Part shown: piece by piece, positions 29,235 to 39,097 of the stretch
How the letters are laid out: each line of letters begins with the position of its first letter
Position numbering within the stretch: position 1 is the first letter of the stretch
Assembly (NCBI RefSeq): GCF_009800925.1
Contig: NZ_WOYF01000010.1
Location: forward strand, 53,063 to 117,062
Length of the DNA stretch: 64,000 nucleotides
Source: Budvicia diplopodorum
GTDB taxonomy: Bacteria > Pseudomonadota > Gammaproteobacteria > Enterobacterales > Enterobacteriaceae
Direction of reading: 5' to 3'
The notes under the pieces: generated by a model
Told to the model about the DNA's origin: nothing
The model's input: the letters and a program-made list of their open reading frames with translations, nothing else
The model's database searches: none
Program-made: the position numbers and the translations under genes

Positions 29235-30059
29235 TTACAGCGCTATTGCCGCCGCCATTGGCGTGACCCCAAACCGCTGAGCCAGAGCAACCAATTCCTC
29301 AGAAGAGATGCTCTGTTTTTTGCCGCCCATAGAACGAACTTTCACCATGATCTCCGCAGACTTCTCGGCGGTATCAATCAGGCCAAAAGCGTCGTCCAGC
29401 GTTGGGCCCGTACCGAAAATGCCATGGAACGGCCACAGTACCAGCGAATGATGCGACATTTGCTCGGCGGTACAAATGCCGATACCGTCAGTACCCGGTA
29501 CCATCCAAGGCACGATACCAACGCCGTCCGGGAAGACCACCAAACACTCGGTACTGCCTTCCCATAGCTCACGGGTTAGCACCTCATTTTTTAGCTCCAG
29601 CACATAGCTCAGCGCAATCAGATTAGTCGCATGGCAGTGCATAATGACCCGATCGCTGCCGTTGCTGAGCTTCATGCGAACAATATGCGACTGGAAGTGG
29701 GCCGCCAGTTCAGAGGTCGGCAAACCGCCCTTATCCAGCCCCCATAAAATCTGGTAACCATTGCCTTCGCCGTTAATCTGTAGCACCACTAGATTCTCAG
29801 ACGGGCTGAGCGGCACGTTGCGAAAGAACTTACCGGATCCGGTAACAATAAAATAGGCGTTGGCCAGCTCAGGCATTGGCTGAGTCAGAGCCTCCTGACG
29901 CGGCTGAGAGTAAAAATCAGACCGATATGGGGCAACGTCTTCCGGCAATAACCGCAGGCTGATATTCCCGCCGTTACGCTCATCCCACCCTTTCAACCAC
30001 ATATCGCCGGTGGCCTTAACCATGCCCTGAACAAACCATGAAGAAATAATATTTTGCAT
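29235..30059 (-). CDS. rhaD: Rhamnulose-1-phosphate aldolase
   Basis: Zinc-dependent class II aldolase that splits L-rhamnulose 1-phosphate into dihydroxyacetone phosphate and L-lactaldehyde. The 274-residue length is normal. [10 protein letters not shown] is the phosphate-binding loop, MHCHATNL supplies two zinc histidines near residues 141 and 143, and [10 protein letters not shown] supplies the third near residue 212. It lies 12 bases behind rhaA. Confidence 0.97.
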   Translation of the reverse strand: MQNIISSWFVQGMVKATGDMWLKGWDERNGGNISLRLLPEDVAPYRSDFYSQPRQEALTQPMPELANAYFIVTGSGKFFRNVPLSPSENLVVLQINGEGNGYQILWGLDKGGLPTSELAAHFQSHIVRMKLSNGSDRVIMHCHATNLIALSYVLELKNEVLTRELWEGSTECLVVFPDGVGIVPWMVPGTDGIGICTAEQMSHHSLVLWPFHGIFGTGPTLDDAFGLIDTAEKSAEIMVKVRSMGGKKQSISSEELVALAQRFGVTPMAAAIAL

Positions 30060-30071
30060 AATAAAAAACCC

Positions 30072-31328
30072 TTAACGCTTGCTAAGAACGGATTGTTCAT
30101 ATTGGCGCACAGCCTGTAACCACTCACTGCCGGCCGGTGTGTTATGGCGTAGACAATAGGTTTCCCACACTGCCTGCCACGGTAAACATTTTTGCTCTTC
30201 CAGCAGCGCTAAACGAGCGGTGTAGTCGCCATCAACTTCTAGCTGGCGCAGCATGTCGGTCGGTTCTAACAGCGCCCGCAGCAATGCTTTCTTCATGTTG
30301 CGGGTACCGATCACCCACGCCGCAATGCGGTTGATAGACGCGTCAAAGAAATCCAACCCAATATGCACTCGGTCAAACAGCTTGTTACGGATAATTTCGT
30401 GAGCAATAGCCTGAGTTTCATCATCTAGTAAAACAACGTGGTCACTGTCCCAGCGCACCGGGCGGCTCACGTGCAGCAGCAGATGTTTTACAAACAGCAT
30501 CACGGTAGAAATTTTGTCAGATATCACTTCGGTCGGGTGGAAGTGGCCGGCATCCAGACACAGGGCGGTTTCGCGGCTGGCGGCATAGCCAAGGCAGAAT
30601 TCATTGGAACCGACGGTGAAACTCTCGGCACCAATGCCAAACAGCTTACTTTCTACCGCATCGATATGCTCTTTTTGGTCAAACTTCTCGCCGATTACTT
30701 CATCCAGCGCCGTCATCAGCCGCTCACGGAAAGCAAAGCGATCGACCGTCAGGTCTTTCATCCCGTCCGGAACCCAAATATTCATCACGGATGCGCTACC
30801 CAGCTCACGGCCAAAATAGGCTGATACCCGGCGGCTAGCCTGACAGTGTTCAATCCAGAACTGGCGAATTTCAGGGTTAGCGTGAGACAGCGTAAAGCCA
30901 TCGGCGCTCAGCGGATGAGAGAAACAGCTTGGGTTAAAATCCAGCCCCAGCCCTTGCTTACGTGCCCACTCAACCCAGTTGGCAAAGTGCTTTGGCTCAA
31001 TTTCATTACGCGCAACCGGGGTGTCTGACTCCAGATAGATCGCATGCAAATTCAGACGCTTTGGCCCCGGAATCAAGGCTAACGCCTGTTCCAAATCGGC
31101 CCGTAGCTCGGTGGCATTGCGGGCTTTGCCCGGATAGCTACCGGTCGCCTGAATACCGCCGGTCAATGCGCCACCGGAATTTTCAAACCCGGCGACATCA
31201 TCGCCCTGCCAGCAGTGCATTGAAACCGGCAGCGTGTCCAGCAGAGTTAGCACAGACTCCACGTCTACGTTTAGTTCGGCGTAACGCGCTTTGGCCAAAT
31301 TCCAAGCCTGTTCGGTTGATGTTGTCAT
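30072..31328 (-). CDS. rhaA: L-rhamnose isomerase
   Basis: Manganese/zinc-dependent ketol isomerase of the TIM-barrel type converting L-rhamnose to L-rhamnulose. The 418-residue protein shows [14 protein letters not shown] at residues 36-49, [13 protein letters not shown] near residue 160 and [12 protein letters not shown] near residue 265, which carry the metal ligands. [13 protein letters not shown] further contains metal ligands. Its start overlaps the rhaB stop by ATGA, so translation is coupled. Confidence 0.97.
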   Translation of the reverse strand: MTTSTEQAWNLAKARYAELNVDVESVLTLLDTLPVSMHCWQGDDVAGFENSGGALTGGIQATGSYPGKARNATELRADLEQALALIPGPKRLNLHAIYLESDTPVARNEIEPKHFANWVEWARKQGLGLDFNPSCFSHPLSADGFTLSHANPEIRQFWIEHCQASRRVSAYFGRELGSASVMNIWVPDGMKDLTVDRFAFRERLMTALDEVIGEKFDQKEHIDAVESKLFGIGAESFTVGSNEFCLGYAASRETALCLDAGHFHPTEVISDKISTVMLFVKHLLLHVSRPVRWDSDHVVLLDDETQAIAHEIIRNKLFDRVHIGLDFFDASINRIAAWVIGTRNMKKALLRALLEPTDMLRQLEVDGDYTARLALLEEQKCLPWQAVWETYCLRHNTPAGSEWLQAVRQYEQSVLSKR

Positions 31329-32797
31329 AGTAAAAAATCCTCGTGAGTATGGCTAAGCGCCTGAAAACGACGCCAGTGTTGAGAAAAATCAGAAGGTTTA
31401 TTCGGGACATAACGGCACAGAGGGAAATTATCAGCCAGCACGCTACGGTAGCTTTTCACATCGCTAACTTCATTCAGAGCCATAAGCTGGCAGCCCAAAT
31501 TACCCAAGGTTGAAGCTTCGACAGGACCGGCATAGACGGTCAGGTCGCAAACGTCGGCACAAAGCTGATTGAGGAATTCGTTCTGGCTACCGCCGCCGAC
31601 AATATGCAAACGCCGCACGGGCTTACCCTGAAGGTCCTCCAGTTCCAGAATCACCTGACGATAAAACAGGGCCAGACTGTCAAAAATACAGCGGGCCAGT
31701 TCGGCCTGACTTTGGGGAATCGGCTGCTGCCGCTCACCGCAGGCCAAGCGAATTTCATCCACCATCGACGACGGATTAATAAATCGATCGTCATTCGGAT
31801 TAATCAGGTGGGTAAAGGCGGGCAGCTCAGCCGCCTCAACAATTAATGCCGGTAAATCGGTTATCTGCAGCTCCTGACACACTCGCTGCAGCAGCCACAG
31901 CCCCATAATGTTTTTTAGCACCCGATAGGTGCCATTAATTCCACCTTCATTCGTGATATTGGCCGCCAGCGCTCTGGCATCGTTGAACGGTTCAGCGCTT
32001 TCAATGCCCATGAGTGACCAGGTACCCGAGCTTAAATAAACACAGCCGCTGGCTTTGAGGGGTGCGGCAATCACCGCACTGCCTGTATCATGGGTGGCCA
32101 CTGACGTGACAGGAACTTTCTGGCCGGAAGGGCTGGTCCAATATCCAATCTGATGCCCCGGCTGAGACGGTTTGGTGAACCATGAATACGGAATATTCAG
32201 ATACGCCAGCAGATCGGGATCCCAATCGCCGGTATTCAGATTAAGCAGCTGGGTAGTGCTGGCATTGGTATATTCATGATTAACGTTACCGGTCAGGCGA
32301 TAGTGCAAATAGTCTGGGATCAGCAATAAATGCTCAACCTGTGAAAGCAACTCAGGCTGACTATCTACCAGCGCTTTTAGCTGATATAGCGTATTAAACG
32401 GCAGGAATTGAATGCCTGTTTTACCATACAAATTTTCCTTTCCCAGCTCATTTATCACTTGAGCCATCACACCGTCGGTACGGTGGTCCCGATAGGCATA
32501 CGGAAGCCCAACCCGCTGACCGGATTTATCCAGCAAAACGTAGTCCACGCCCCACGTATCTATACCGATGCTGTCAATCCGCACGCCTGAACTGTCGATA
32601 GCCGTCAGCCCGTGTAAAATTTCACGCTCAAGCGCATCCAGATCCCAAGTATCGTGGCCATTTACCTGCGTTAACCGGTTCACAAACCGGTGGATCTCTT
32701 TTAGCGTCAGGCTGCGCGGCCCGGCCTGCCACGTTGCCAGCATTACCCGCCCGCTGGAGGCCCCCAAGTCGATAGCGACAATATTGCGTTCAGTCAT
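31325..32797 (-). CDS. rhaB: Rhamnulokinase
   Basis: FGGY-family sugar kinase that phosphorylates L-rhamnulose at the 1-position with ATP. The N-terminal phosphate motif [14 protein letters not shown], the catalytic-Asp region [11 protein letters not shown] near residue 80, and the ADENOSINE-type motif [15 protein letters not shown] near residue 400 are all visible. Length is 490 residues. It is the first gene of the rhaBAD operon. AAGGGAAGG lies upstream of the ATG, and the promoter is described at 32827-32921. Confidence 0.97.
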   Translation of the reverse strand: MTERNIVAIDLGASSGRVMLATWQAGPRSLTLKEIHRFVNRLTQVNGHDTWDLDALEREILHGLTAIDSSGVRIDSIGIDTWGVDYVLLDKSGQRVGLPYAYRDHRTDGVMAQVINELGKENLYGKTGIQFLPFNTLYQLKALVDSQPELLSQVEHLLLIPDYLHYRLTGNVNHEYTNASTTQLLNLNTGDWDPDLLAYLNIPYSWFTKPSQPGHQIGYWTSPSGQKVPVTSVATHDTGSAVIAAPLKASGCVYLSSGTWSLMGIESAEPFNDARALAANITNEGGINGTYRVLKNIMGLWLLQRVCQELQITDLPALIVEAAELPAFTHLINPNDDRFINPSSMVDEIRLACGERQQPIPQSQAELARCIFDSLALFYRQVILELEDLQGKPVRRLHIVGGGSQNEFLNQLCADVCDLTVYAGPVEASTLGNLGCQLMALNEVSDVKSYRSVLADNFPLCRYVPNKPSDFSQHWRRFQALSHTHEDFLL

Positions 32798-32826
32798 AGC
32801 AACCTTCCCTTATTAATCTTATGGAA

Positions 32827-32866
32827 AGTCTAAGGAAACTCGCTATCGGCCACCTTCCGGTCATTG
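32827..32866 (-). promoter_or_regulatory. rhaBAD promoter: TAGACT -10 element and RhaS-like half-site
   Basis: On the minus strand TAGACT (32827-32832) is the same -10 hexamer as in the E. coli rhaBAD promoter. Upstream, 32845-32866 agrees at about 15 of 22 positions with the E. coli RhaS half-site as I remember it (core GAAGGT-GC). The two elements and the CRP box at 32906-32921 keep the E. coli spacing, with the CRP centre about 93 bases above the expected start. No biochemical claim is made. Confidence 0.55.
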
Positions 32867-32905
32867 CCACTGGGCTGCGGGGATTGGCAAAAAAACAAAG
32901 GCCAA

Positions 32906-32921
32906 TGTGAAATCGATCACA
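32906..32921 (-). promoter_or_regulatory. CRP site for rhaBAD (perfect consensus)
   Basis: TGTGA-AATCGA-TCACA matches the CRP consensus at all ten conserved positions. It is about 110 bases before the rhaB start, and therefore at the position of the activating CRP site in the E. coli rhaBAD promoter. Confidence 0.88.
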
Positions 32922-32961
32922 AAAGTAATAAATGCTGGCCCATATCGTCGGCAATGGCTTA

Positions 32962-32977
32962 TGTGACCCCTGCCACA
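32962..32977 (+). promoter_or_regulatory. Second CRP site, towards rhaSR
   Basis: TGTGA-CCCCTG-CCACA matches the CRP consensus at 9 of 10 positions. Located about 130 bases before the rhaS start, it probably serves the rhaSR promoter. Confidence 0.7.
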
Positions 32978-33105
32978 ATTCGACTAAATAATCTCCAAAT
33001 CTTAGAAAACAGAACGTTTTCATACAATGTAGCGTCTGAATTTTAAGGCGGAGGCAAGCCTCTCCCTTCTAAGATGCTGGCTCATTACGTTGAAAGGAGT
33101 CTTAT

Positions 33106-33936
33106 ATGACCTTACTGAAGAGTGATGAATTTTTTGCATCCATAGCGTCAACTATTGCAATAGAAAACCGGGCGCCTCAGTACGAATTTCCAGAACATTG
33201 CCATGATTTTTATGAAATCGTTGTGGTAGAGCACGGTTCTGGAGTCCATATTTTTAACGATAGTCCTTATACCCTGTGCAGCGGTACCGTGTGTTTTCTG
33301 CGGGACAGCGACTATCACCAGTTTGAAAATATGGAGCAAATTCATCTCACCAACGTGCTCTATCGCTCACCAAAATCATTTCGTTGCTTATCCGACATAG
33401 AACCGTTCCTGCCCTGCAATGTTCAAACGGGAAAACGACAGTGCCACTGGCAAATTAACCAAAGCGCATTAAAAAAGGCCAAAAGCTGTATCAGTGAGCT
33501 GGAAGAAAAAAGCAAGAGCACTAAGCTGGAAGATATCGCCACCAATGAAGGCATATTTTTACAGCTCTTGATGCTGCTGCGCCAAAGCTGTTTTGAAACT
33601 CACAAAAACGACAGCCATGAAGCCTGCGTAAGCGCTTTGCTTAACTGGCTGCGCAATAACTACAGCGAGGAGATTATTTGGGAAGAGCTGGCCGACCGTT
33701 TTTCACTGGCGTTAAGAACCATGCACCGGCAGATAAAACAGCATACCGGCATGACGCCCCAACGCTACCTCAACCGCCTACGCCTGCTGGCAGCCCGGCA
33801 CCGTTTATTCCAGAGCGATGACAGTATTACCGATATTGCTTACGGCTGTGGATTCAGCGACAGCAATAATTTTTCCGTTCAGTTCCGGCGAGAATTCTCC
33901 CTTTCCCCTTTACAACTGCGCAATTCCGCACGCTGA
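33106..33936 (+). CDS. rhaS: L-rhamnose-responsive activator RhaS (AraC family)
   Basis: Rhamnose-binding activator of rhaBAD and rhaT. The N-terminal cupin-like sensor domain opens with MTLLKSDEFFAS and has FPEHCHDFYEIVVVEHGSG. The C-terminal AraC domain has two HTH motifs, the first around EELADRFSLALRTMHRQIK and the second around ITDIAYGCGFSDSNNFS. Length (276) is normal. It is divergent from rhaB with 308 bases between, and GAAAGGAG precedes the ATG. The gap to rhaR is 156 bases, larger than in E. coli. Confidence 0.96.
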   Translation: MTLLKSDEFFASIASTIAIENRAPQYEFPEHCHDFYEIVVVEHGSGVHIFNDSPYTLCSGTVCFLRDSDYHQFENMEQIHLTNVLYRSPKSFRCLSDIEPFLPCNVQTGKRQCHWQINQSALKKAKSCISELEEKSKSTKLEDIATNEGIFLQLLMLLRQSCFETHKNDSHEACVSALLNWLRNNYSEEIIWEELADRFSLALRTMHRQIKQHTGMTPQRYLNRLRLLAARHRLFQSDDSITDIAYGCGFSDSNNFSVQFRREFSLSPLQLRNSAR

Positions 33937-34092
33937 CGAGTGACAGTAATTGATATTAAAAGAGCGACATTAAGAAATATTCAGATTAAAAAACATATCG
34001 TTATACTAATATTCAGAGAGCCGTCAACATCAGCGCATGGCAGATATGTCACACTACCATGATAAGGAGTACTAACGGGAAACAGCAACAAC

Positions 34093-34926
34093 ATGCCATT
34101 ACTAAAACTTCACACTAGCGACTTCTTTTTTACTGATAATCATGCGGTTACCGTAGCTGAAAGGCTTCCTCAACCCATTTTTCCTATTCACAATCATGAC
34201 TTCTATGAGCTGGTGATCGTGCTGCGCGGTAATGGATTACACATCATTAATGATGTGCCTTATTACATCACCTGCGGTGACCTGTTTTATATCAATGCTG
34301 ACGACCAGCATAGCTACGAATCGGTAGATTCTCTTGAGCTAAACAACATCCTTTACTGCCGCCACCGGCTAAGCCTATTGTCTGACTGGCAAAGCCTGTT
34401 GCCCGGCGATGAAACCCATCAGGAACAGCGCTACTGGCGGTTAAGCGTGCAGGGAATGTCAGAAATTCGCCCAATAGTCGATGCATTAACCAAAGAGAGC
34501 ATGAAGTCAGACAAGCTGTCCATTCAGCTCAGCGAATCCTTATTTCTTCAGCTTGCTCTACTATTGAAACGCTATCGTCACCCGCCGAACAGCTACCAGC
34601 TAGCCGACGGCCAACTATTGGATTTACTGATGCTGGCTCTGCACGCTGGCATAGACAAACCTTTCCGGCTAGACGACTTTTGCCAACAGCATAGTCTTTC
34701 ATCCAGAAGCATTCAGACACTGTTTAAACAGCATACTGGCGTAAGCGTCAGCCACTATTTGCGCCAGCTCAGGCTATGCAAAGCGATGGCGATGCTTAGG
34801 CAAAAAACGTTGCATATCGGCGAGATTTCGTCGGAGTGCGGTTTTGAAGACAGCAACTACTTTTCGGCCGTATTTAGCCGGGCGATGGGCGTTTCACCCA
34901 GCGAATATCGGCAGAGGTTCAGGTAG
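34093..34926 (+). CDS. rhaR: L-rhamnose-responsive activator RhaR (AraC family)
   Basis: Rhamnose-binding activator of rhaSR in E. coli. A cupin-type sensor (FPIHNHDFYELVIVLRGNG near residue 30) is followed by an AraC-type DNA-binding domain (DDFCQQHSLSSRSIQTLFKQ near residue 195; ISSECGFEDSNYFSAVFSR near residue 245). It is 277 residues long. The gap before it (33937-34092) is larger than in E. coli and AT-rich, with AAGGAG at 34062-34067 too far upstream to serve as its ribosome-binding site. Confidence 0.94.
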   Translation: MPLLKLHTSDFFFTDNHAVTVAERLPQPIFPIHNHDFYELVIVLRGNGLHIINDVPYYITCGDLFYINADDQHSYESVDSLELNNILYCRHRLSLLSDWQSLLPGDETHQEQRYWRLSVQGMSEIRPIVDALTKESMKSDKLSIQLSESLFLQLALLLKRYRHPPNSYQLADGQLLDLLMLALHAGIDKPFRLDDFCQQHSLSSRSIQTLFKQHTGVSVSHYLRQLRLCKAMAMLRQKTLHIGEISSECGFEDSNYFSAVFSRAMGVSPSEYRQRFR

Positions 34927-35112
34927 CAAATAGCGATGTCTGGTGAATAGCGTTTCAATATCTGAGTCCTTTTTTGGAGGAAATAACTCAATTCGCCCCA
35001 TCTCCTTACCGCAAATGACCAGACCCTTTCGTTTCAGGTAACTAATCTTATCCCTCAATACAGGCAAGTTAAGCTCTCATTAATTTGCTGTATCTCACAA
35101 ATCTATATCAAG

Positions 35113-35134
35113 AGGCGTTACAACGCCCTTTTCT
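35113..35134 (+). terminator. Possible terminator after rhaR
   Basis: A short GGCGT/ACGCC hairpin with a four-base loop, at 35114-35127, is followed by CTTTTCTT. It lies about 190 bases behind rhaR, just before the ycjM promoter region. The stem is only five bases, so the call is weak. Confidence 0.35.
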
Positions 35135-35184
35135 TGGTTCCGCTGCGTTGACAGAAAAATAAACTGATAGTAGCCTGCCCTTAA

Positions 35185-35198
35185 TGGTACCGCTCCCA
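35185..35198. promoter_or_regulatory. Candidate YcjW operator before ycjM
   Basis: TGGTACCGCTCCCA is an imperfect palindrome 14 bases before the ycjM start. It matches 12 of 14 positions of TGGGAGCGCTCCCA, the LacI-type operator I recall for E. coli YcjW. A TTGACA lies at 35148-35153, with a weak -10 (TAGCCT) 17 bases on, so the operator would sit at the transcription start. Fits repression by the LacI-family gene at 48014-49024. Confidence 0.45.
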
Positions 35199-35212
35199 CG
35201 AGAAAATAATAA

Positions 35213-36898
35213 ATGAAAAAGATTAAGAAATTGTTAGCTTCTATTTATAACTGTGAGCTAGAAGGACCCTTTATTCAGTCTCTTATCGCCAAGGTTGAAC
35301 AACAGAAAAAGACCGTTACCAGAGTCAGGAAGCAGGGATGGGATGAAAGCGATGTTGTATTGATAACCTATGCCGACCAATTTCATTGCGATCACCAAAA
35401 AACCTTAAAAACGCTGGATGATTTTTATCATCGCAGGCTGAAAAATACGTTCTCTCACGTTCATCTATTGCCTTTTTATCCTTGGTCGTCGGACGACGGT
35501 TTTTCCGTAATAGATTATCATCAGGTCGATCCGCTCTGCGGTGACTGGCAGGATATTGCCCACCTAAATCAATCAACAAAGCTGATGTTTGATTTTGTCT
35601 GTAACCATATTTCAGCAAAAAGCGAGTGGTTTCAGGGCTATTTAAGCGGGCAGGAAAAATATCAGAATTTCTTTGTTTCAGTCGATCCGAAAACTGATTT
35701 ATCTGCGGTAACGCGCCCTCGGGCTTTACCATTGCTGTCGCCTTTTATTCTGGCAGATGGCACTCAACAACATATATGGACCACCTTCAGTGACGATCAA
35801 ATTGATCTCAACTTTGCCAATCCGCAGGTGCTATTGGCGATGGTCGATGTGCTACTTCACTATCTGCAGGAAGGCACCGAGTATATACGCCTGGATGCAG
35901 TGGGCTATATGTGGAAAACCATCGGCACAAGCTGCATTCATCTTGAAAAAACGCACCAGCTAGTGAAGCTTTTTCGAGCGGTGGTGGATGAAGTCGCACC
36001 GGGCACGGTATTGATTACCGAAACCAACGTTCCACACAAAGACAACATTTCTTATCTCGGCAACGGTCATGACGAAGCGCATATGGTGTACCAGTTCCCA
36101 TTACCACCGCTGGTCCTCCATGCCATCCATACCGGGTCTGCTCAGGCGCTAAGCCGGTGGGCGGCCTCTTTAGACGATGCGGGTAACGGTCACACTACCT
36201 GGTTTAACTTCCTCGCTTCTCACGACGGCATTGGTCTGAATCCATTACGCGGTATTTTGCCAGAAGAAGAGATCCTGCACCTTGTGGCCGATCTTCAAGC
36301 AGAGGGAGCGCTGGTAAACTGGAAAAACAATCCTGACGGTACCCGTAGCCCCTACGAAATTAACGTCACCTATATGGATGCGTTAAATAAGCGAAATAGT
36401 AGCGATGAGCAACGATTGGCCCGCTTTATTCTCGCCCACGCCATTCTACTAACGTTCCCGGGTATACCGGCTATTTATGTACAAAGTATTCTTGGCTCGC
36501 GTAATGATTACGAGGGAGTGGAGCATCTGGGCTATAACCGCGCCATTAACCGTCAAAAATATGACTTGAATGAAATAGAGAGCCAGCTTGACGGTGGAAA
36601 CCCATTACGCCAGCAGGTCTTTACGCAATTATCTCATCTTGTTGCCGTGCGCAAAAAGCAGTCGGCATTTCATCCAGCCAGTTCTTTTGTTGCAAACGCT
36701 TATTGTGAAAATTTATTAGTTATTCAACGTTCCTCTACCGGTGGCGAGAATATTCTGGCGCTGTTTAATCTTAGCGATAGCGTTCAGTCATTCCCGCTGC
36801 CGGATAACAATTTCCATGAATTGATCGCCGACAGGGAAATTAGAGGGAATCAATCTTACGACATGCAGCCTTATCAGGCGTTATGGCTTAGCTACTAA
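35213..36898 (+). CDS. ycjM: Glucosylglycerate phosphorylase-type GH13 enzyme YcjM
   Basis: GH13 subfamily 18 (sucrose-phosphorylase-like) enzyme; the E. coli YcjM releases glucose 1-phosphate from glucosylglycerate. The 561 residues keep LITYADQF, HLLPFYPWSSDDGFSV near residue 85, the nucleophile segment YIRLDAVGYMWK near residue 225 and the acid/base region ITETNVPHKDN near residue 266. The final LASHDGIGLNPLRG carries the transition-state Asp. It starts the ycj cluster. GC is around 45%, lower than in ycjN to ycjU. Confidence 0.93.
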   Translation: MKKIKKLLASIYNCELEGPFIQSLIAKVEQQKKTVTRVRKQGWDESDVVLITYADQFHCDHQKTLKTLDDFYHRRLKNTFSHVHLLPFYPWSSDDGFSVIDYHQVDPLCGDWQDIAHLNQSTKLMFDFVCNHISAKSEWFQGYLSGQEKYQNFFVSVDPKTDLSAVTRPRALPLLSPFILADGTQQHIWTTFSDDQIDLNFANPQVLLAMVDVLLHYLQEGTEYIRLDAVGYMWKTIGTSCIHLEKTHQLVKLFRAVVDEVAPGTVLITETNVPHKDNISYLGNGHDEAHMVYQFPLPPLVLHAIHTGSAQALSRWAASLDDAGNGHTTWFNFLASHDGIGLNPLRGILPEEEILHLVADLQAEGALVNWKNNPDGTRSPYEINVTYMDALNKRNSSDEQRLARFILAHAILLTFPGIPAIYVQSILGSRNDYEGVEHLGYNRAINRQKYDLNEIESQLDGGNPLRQQVFTQLSHLVAVRKKQSAFHPASSFVANAYCENLLVIQRSSTGGENILALFNLSDSVQSFPLPDNNFHELIADREIRGNQSYDMQPYQALWLSY

Positions 36899-36913
36899 TA
36901 TAAGGGAAGAACA

Positions 36914-38206
36914 ATGAAAATCTCAAAACCAGTGCTGCTATCAGCACTGATAGCCGCTGCTTTGCTCTCAGGTTGTAAACAGGATGATGCAGAGCAGGTC
37001 ACCATTGAATTTATGCACTCGTCCGTTGAACAAGAACGTCAAGCGGTAATCAGTAAACTGATTGAACGCTTTAGCCAAGAAAACCCGCTGATTACCGTCA
37101 AACAGGTACCCGTCGAGGAAGATGCCTATAACACCAAGGTGATCACTCTGGCGCGTTCCGGCGCACTGCCGGAAGTTATCGAAGTTAGCCACGATTACGC
37201 CAAAGTCATGGACAAAGAACAGCTTATCGATCGCGATGCCATCAAAACGGTGATTTCAGACGTCGGCGAAAGCAGCTTTTACGAGGGTATTTTGCGCGTG
37301 GTGCGCACCGAAGACGGCAACGCCTACACCGGTGCGCCGATCAGCGCCTGGCTGGGCGGCATCTGGTATCGCAAATCCACGCTGGCAAACGCTGGCATCA
37401 GCGAGCCAAAAAACTGGACGGAATTGCTCAACGCCGCGCGCGCTATGACTAACAGCGCAGGCAAAAAATACGGCATCGCGCTGCCCACCGCAGAAAGCGT
37501 GATGACCGAGCAAACCTTCTCACAGTTTGCGCTCTCCAACGGCGCGAACGTGTTCGACGCCGCCGGAAAAGTCACAGTTAACTCCCCCGAAATGCTGGCT
37601 TCGCTTAACTACTATCGCGATCTGGCGCAGTACACCATGCCTGGTTCCAACGACGTAATGGAAATTAAAGACGCCTTTATGAATGGCACCACGCAGATGG
37701 CCGTCTATTCCACCTACATTCTGCCCGCATTCTATAAAGACGGTTCACCGCAGGATCTCGGCTTTGTAGTACCAACGGAAAAATCCCCTGCGGTGTACGG
37801 CATGATCACCTCGCTGACGATCACCGCAGGCCAGAGCACGCAAGAGACGCAAGCGGCACAGAAGTTTGTTTCGTTTATGGAGAAGGCACAGAACTCCGCT
37901 GATTGGGTGATGATGTCGCCGGGTGCTGCACTGCCGGTAACAAAAGCCGTCGTGCAAACGGATAGCTACAAAAATAACGACGTAATCAAAGCCTTTGGCA
38001 CGCTGCCCGCCGAGCTAATTGCCCAGTTCCCGAATGTGCAGGTGTTTGGCTCGGTCGGGGAAAAAAACTTCACCCGCATGGGCGACATCACCGGTTCGGC
38101 AATCTTAAGCGAAATGGTCAACAAAGTGACCGTGGGCAAACAGCCGACTGAAACCGAGCTGGATAACAGCCAGAAACGCATCGTCGAATTGATGGCGCAA
38201 CACTAA
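36914..38206 (+). CDS. ycjN: ABC sugar importer, substrate-binding lipoprotein YcjN
   Basis: Periplasmic solute-binding lipoprotein of an ABC importer (family 1, oligosaccharide type). The lipobox LLSGC places Cys at residue 21 after a short signal peptide. The mature part has FMHSSVEQERQAVISKLI, then SHDYAKVMDKEQLID and MKDAFMNGTTQMA-like ligand regions, collinear with E. coli YcjN over its 430 residues. It is followed by two permeases (ycjO, ycjP), and the matching ATPase is ycjV at 45848-46927. Higher GC (about 55%) begins here. Confidence 0.94.
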   Translation: MKISKPVLLSALIAAALLSGCKQDDAEQVTIEFMHSSVEQERQAVISKLIERFSQENPLITVKQVPVEEDAYNTKVITLARSGALPEVIEVSHDYAKVMDKEQLIDRDAIKTVISDVGESSFYEGILRVVRTEDGNAYTGAPISAWLGGIWYRKSTLANAGISEPKNWTELLNAARAMTNSAGKKYGIALPTAESVMTEQTFSQFALSNGANVFDAAGKVTVNSPEMLASLNYYRDLAQYTMPGSNDVMEIKDAFMNGTTQMAVYSTYILPAFYKDGSPQDLGFVVPTEKSPAVYGMITSLTITAGQSTQETQAAQKFVSFMEKAQNSADWVMMSPGAALPVTKAVVQTDSYKNNDVIKAFGTLPAELIAQFPNVQVFGSVGEKNFTRMGDITGSAILSEMVNKVTVGKQPTETELDNSQKRIVELMAQH

Positions 38207-38218
38207 ACCACAGGATAA

Positions 38219-39097
38219 GTGATTATGAAGAAGTGGTTCTCAGGCCGCTCCGACATGCCCTTTGCCATGATGCTGCTCGCCCCCAGTTTGTTACTGCTCG
38301 GGGGGCTAGTCGCATGGCCGATGCTGTCGAACATCGAAATCAGTTTTCTGCGTTTACCGCTTAATCCGAACATCAGCTCGCGGTTTATCGGGCTAGAAAA
38401 CTACATCAACATCCTGACGGATGCCGCGTTCTGGCATTCGCTATGGACCACTTTCTGGTACACCGCGCTGGTGGTGCTGGGCAGTACCGGGTTGGGATTG
38501 GGCGTAGCGCTGTTCTTTAACCGTGAGTTCCGGCTGCGTAAAACATCGCGTTCGCTGGTGATCCTTTCCTACGTTACACCGTCGATCTCGCTGGTGTTCG
38601 CATGGAAGTACATGTTCAACAGCGGCTACGGCATCGTCAATTATCTCGGCGTAGACATGCTGCACCTGTTCAATGAAGCGCCGCTGTGGTTCGACAACCC
38701 CGGCAGCAGTTTCTTTCTGGTGGTGCTGTTTGCCATCTGGCGCTACTTCCCGTATGCGTTTATTTCGTTCTTGGCGATTTTACAGACCATCGATAAATCA
38801 CTGTATGAAGCGGCTGAAATGGACGGCGCTAACGCTTGGCAGCGGTTCAAAATCGTCACGCTCCCGGCGATTATGCCAGTGCTGGCAACGGTAGTGACGC
38901 TGCGGACTATTTGGATGTTCTATATGTTCGCCGATGTCTGGCTGCTGACCACCAAAGTCAACATTCTCGGCGTCTATCTATATAAAACCGCCTTTGCATT
39001 TAACGACTTAGGAAAAGCGGCCGCGATCTCGGTGGTGCTGTTCGTCATCATCTTCGCGGTGATCCTGCTGACCAGAAAACGGGTGAACCTCAAATGA
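38219..39097 (+). CDS. ycjO: ABC sugar importer, permease YcjO
   Basis: Inner-membrane permease (MalF-like) of 292 residues with about six membrane segments. The cytoplasmic EAA loop that contacts the ATPase is seen as YEAAEMDGANAWQRFKIV near residue 198. Start at ATG 38219 or 38225. It overlaps ycjP by four bases (ATGA). Confidence 0.93.
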   Translation: MIMKKWFSGRSDMPFAMMLLAPSLLLLGGLVAWPMLSNIEISFLRLPLNPNISSRFIGLENYINILTDAAFWHSLWTTFWYTALVVLGSTGLGLGVALFFNREFRLRKTSRSLVILSYVTPSISLVFAWKYMFNSGYGIVNYLGVDMLHLFNEAPLWFDNPGSSFFLVVLFAIWRYFPYAFISFLAILQTIDKSLYEAAEMDGANAWQRFKIVTLPAIMPVLATVVTLRTIWMFYMFADVWLLTTKVNILGVYLYKTAFAFNDLGKAAAISVVLFVIIFAVILLTRKRVNLK

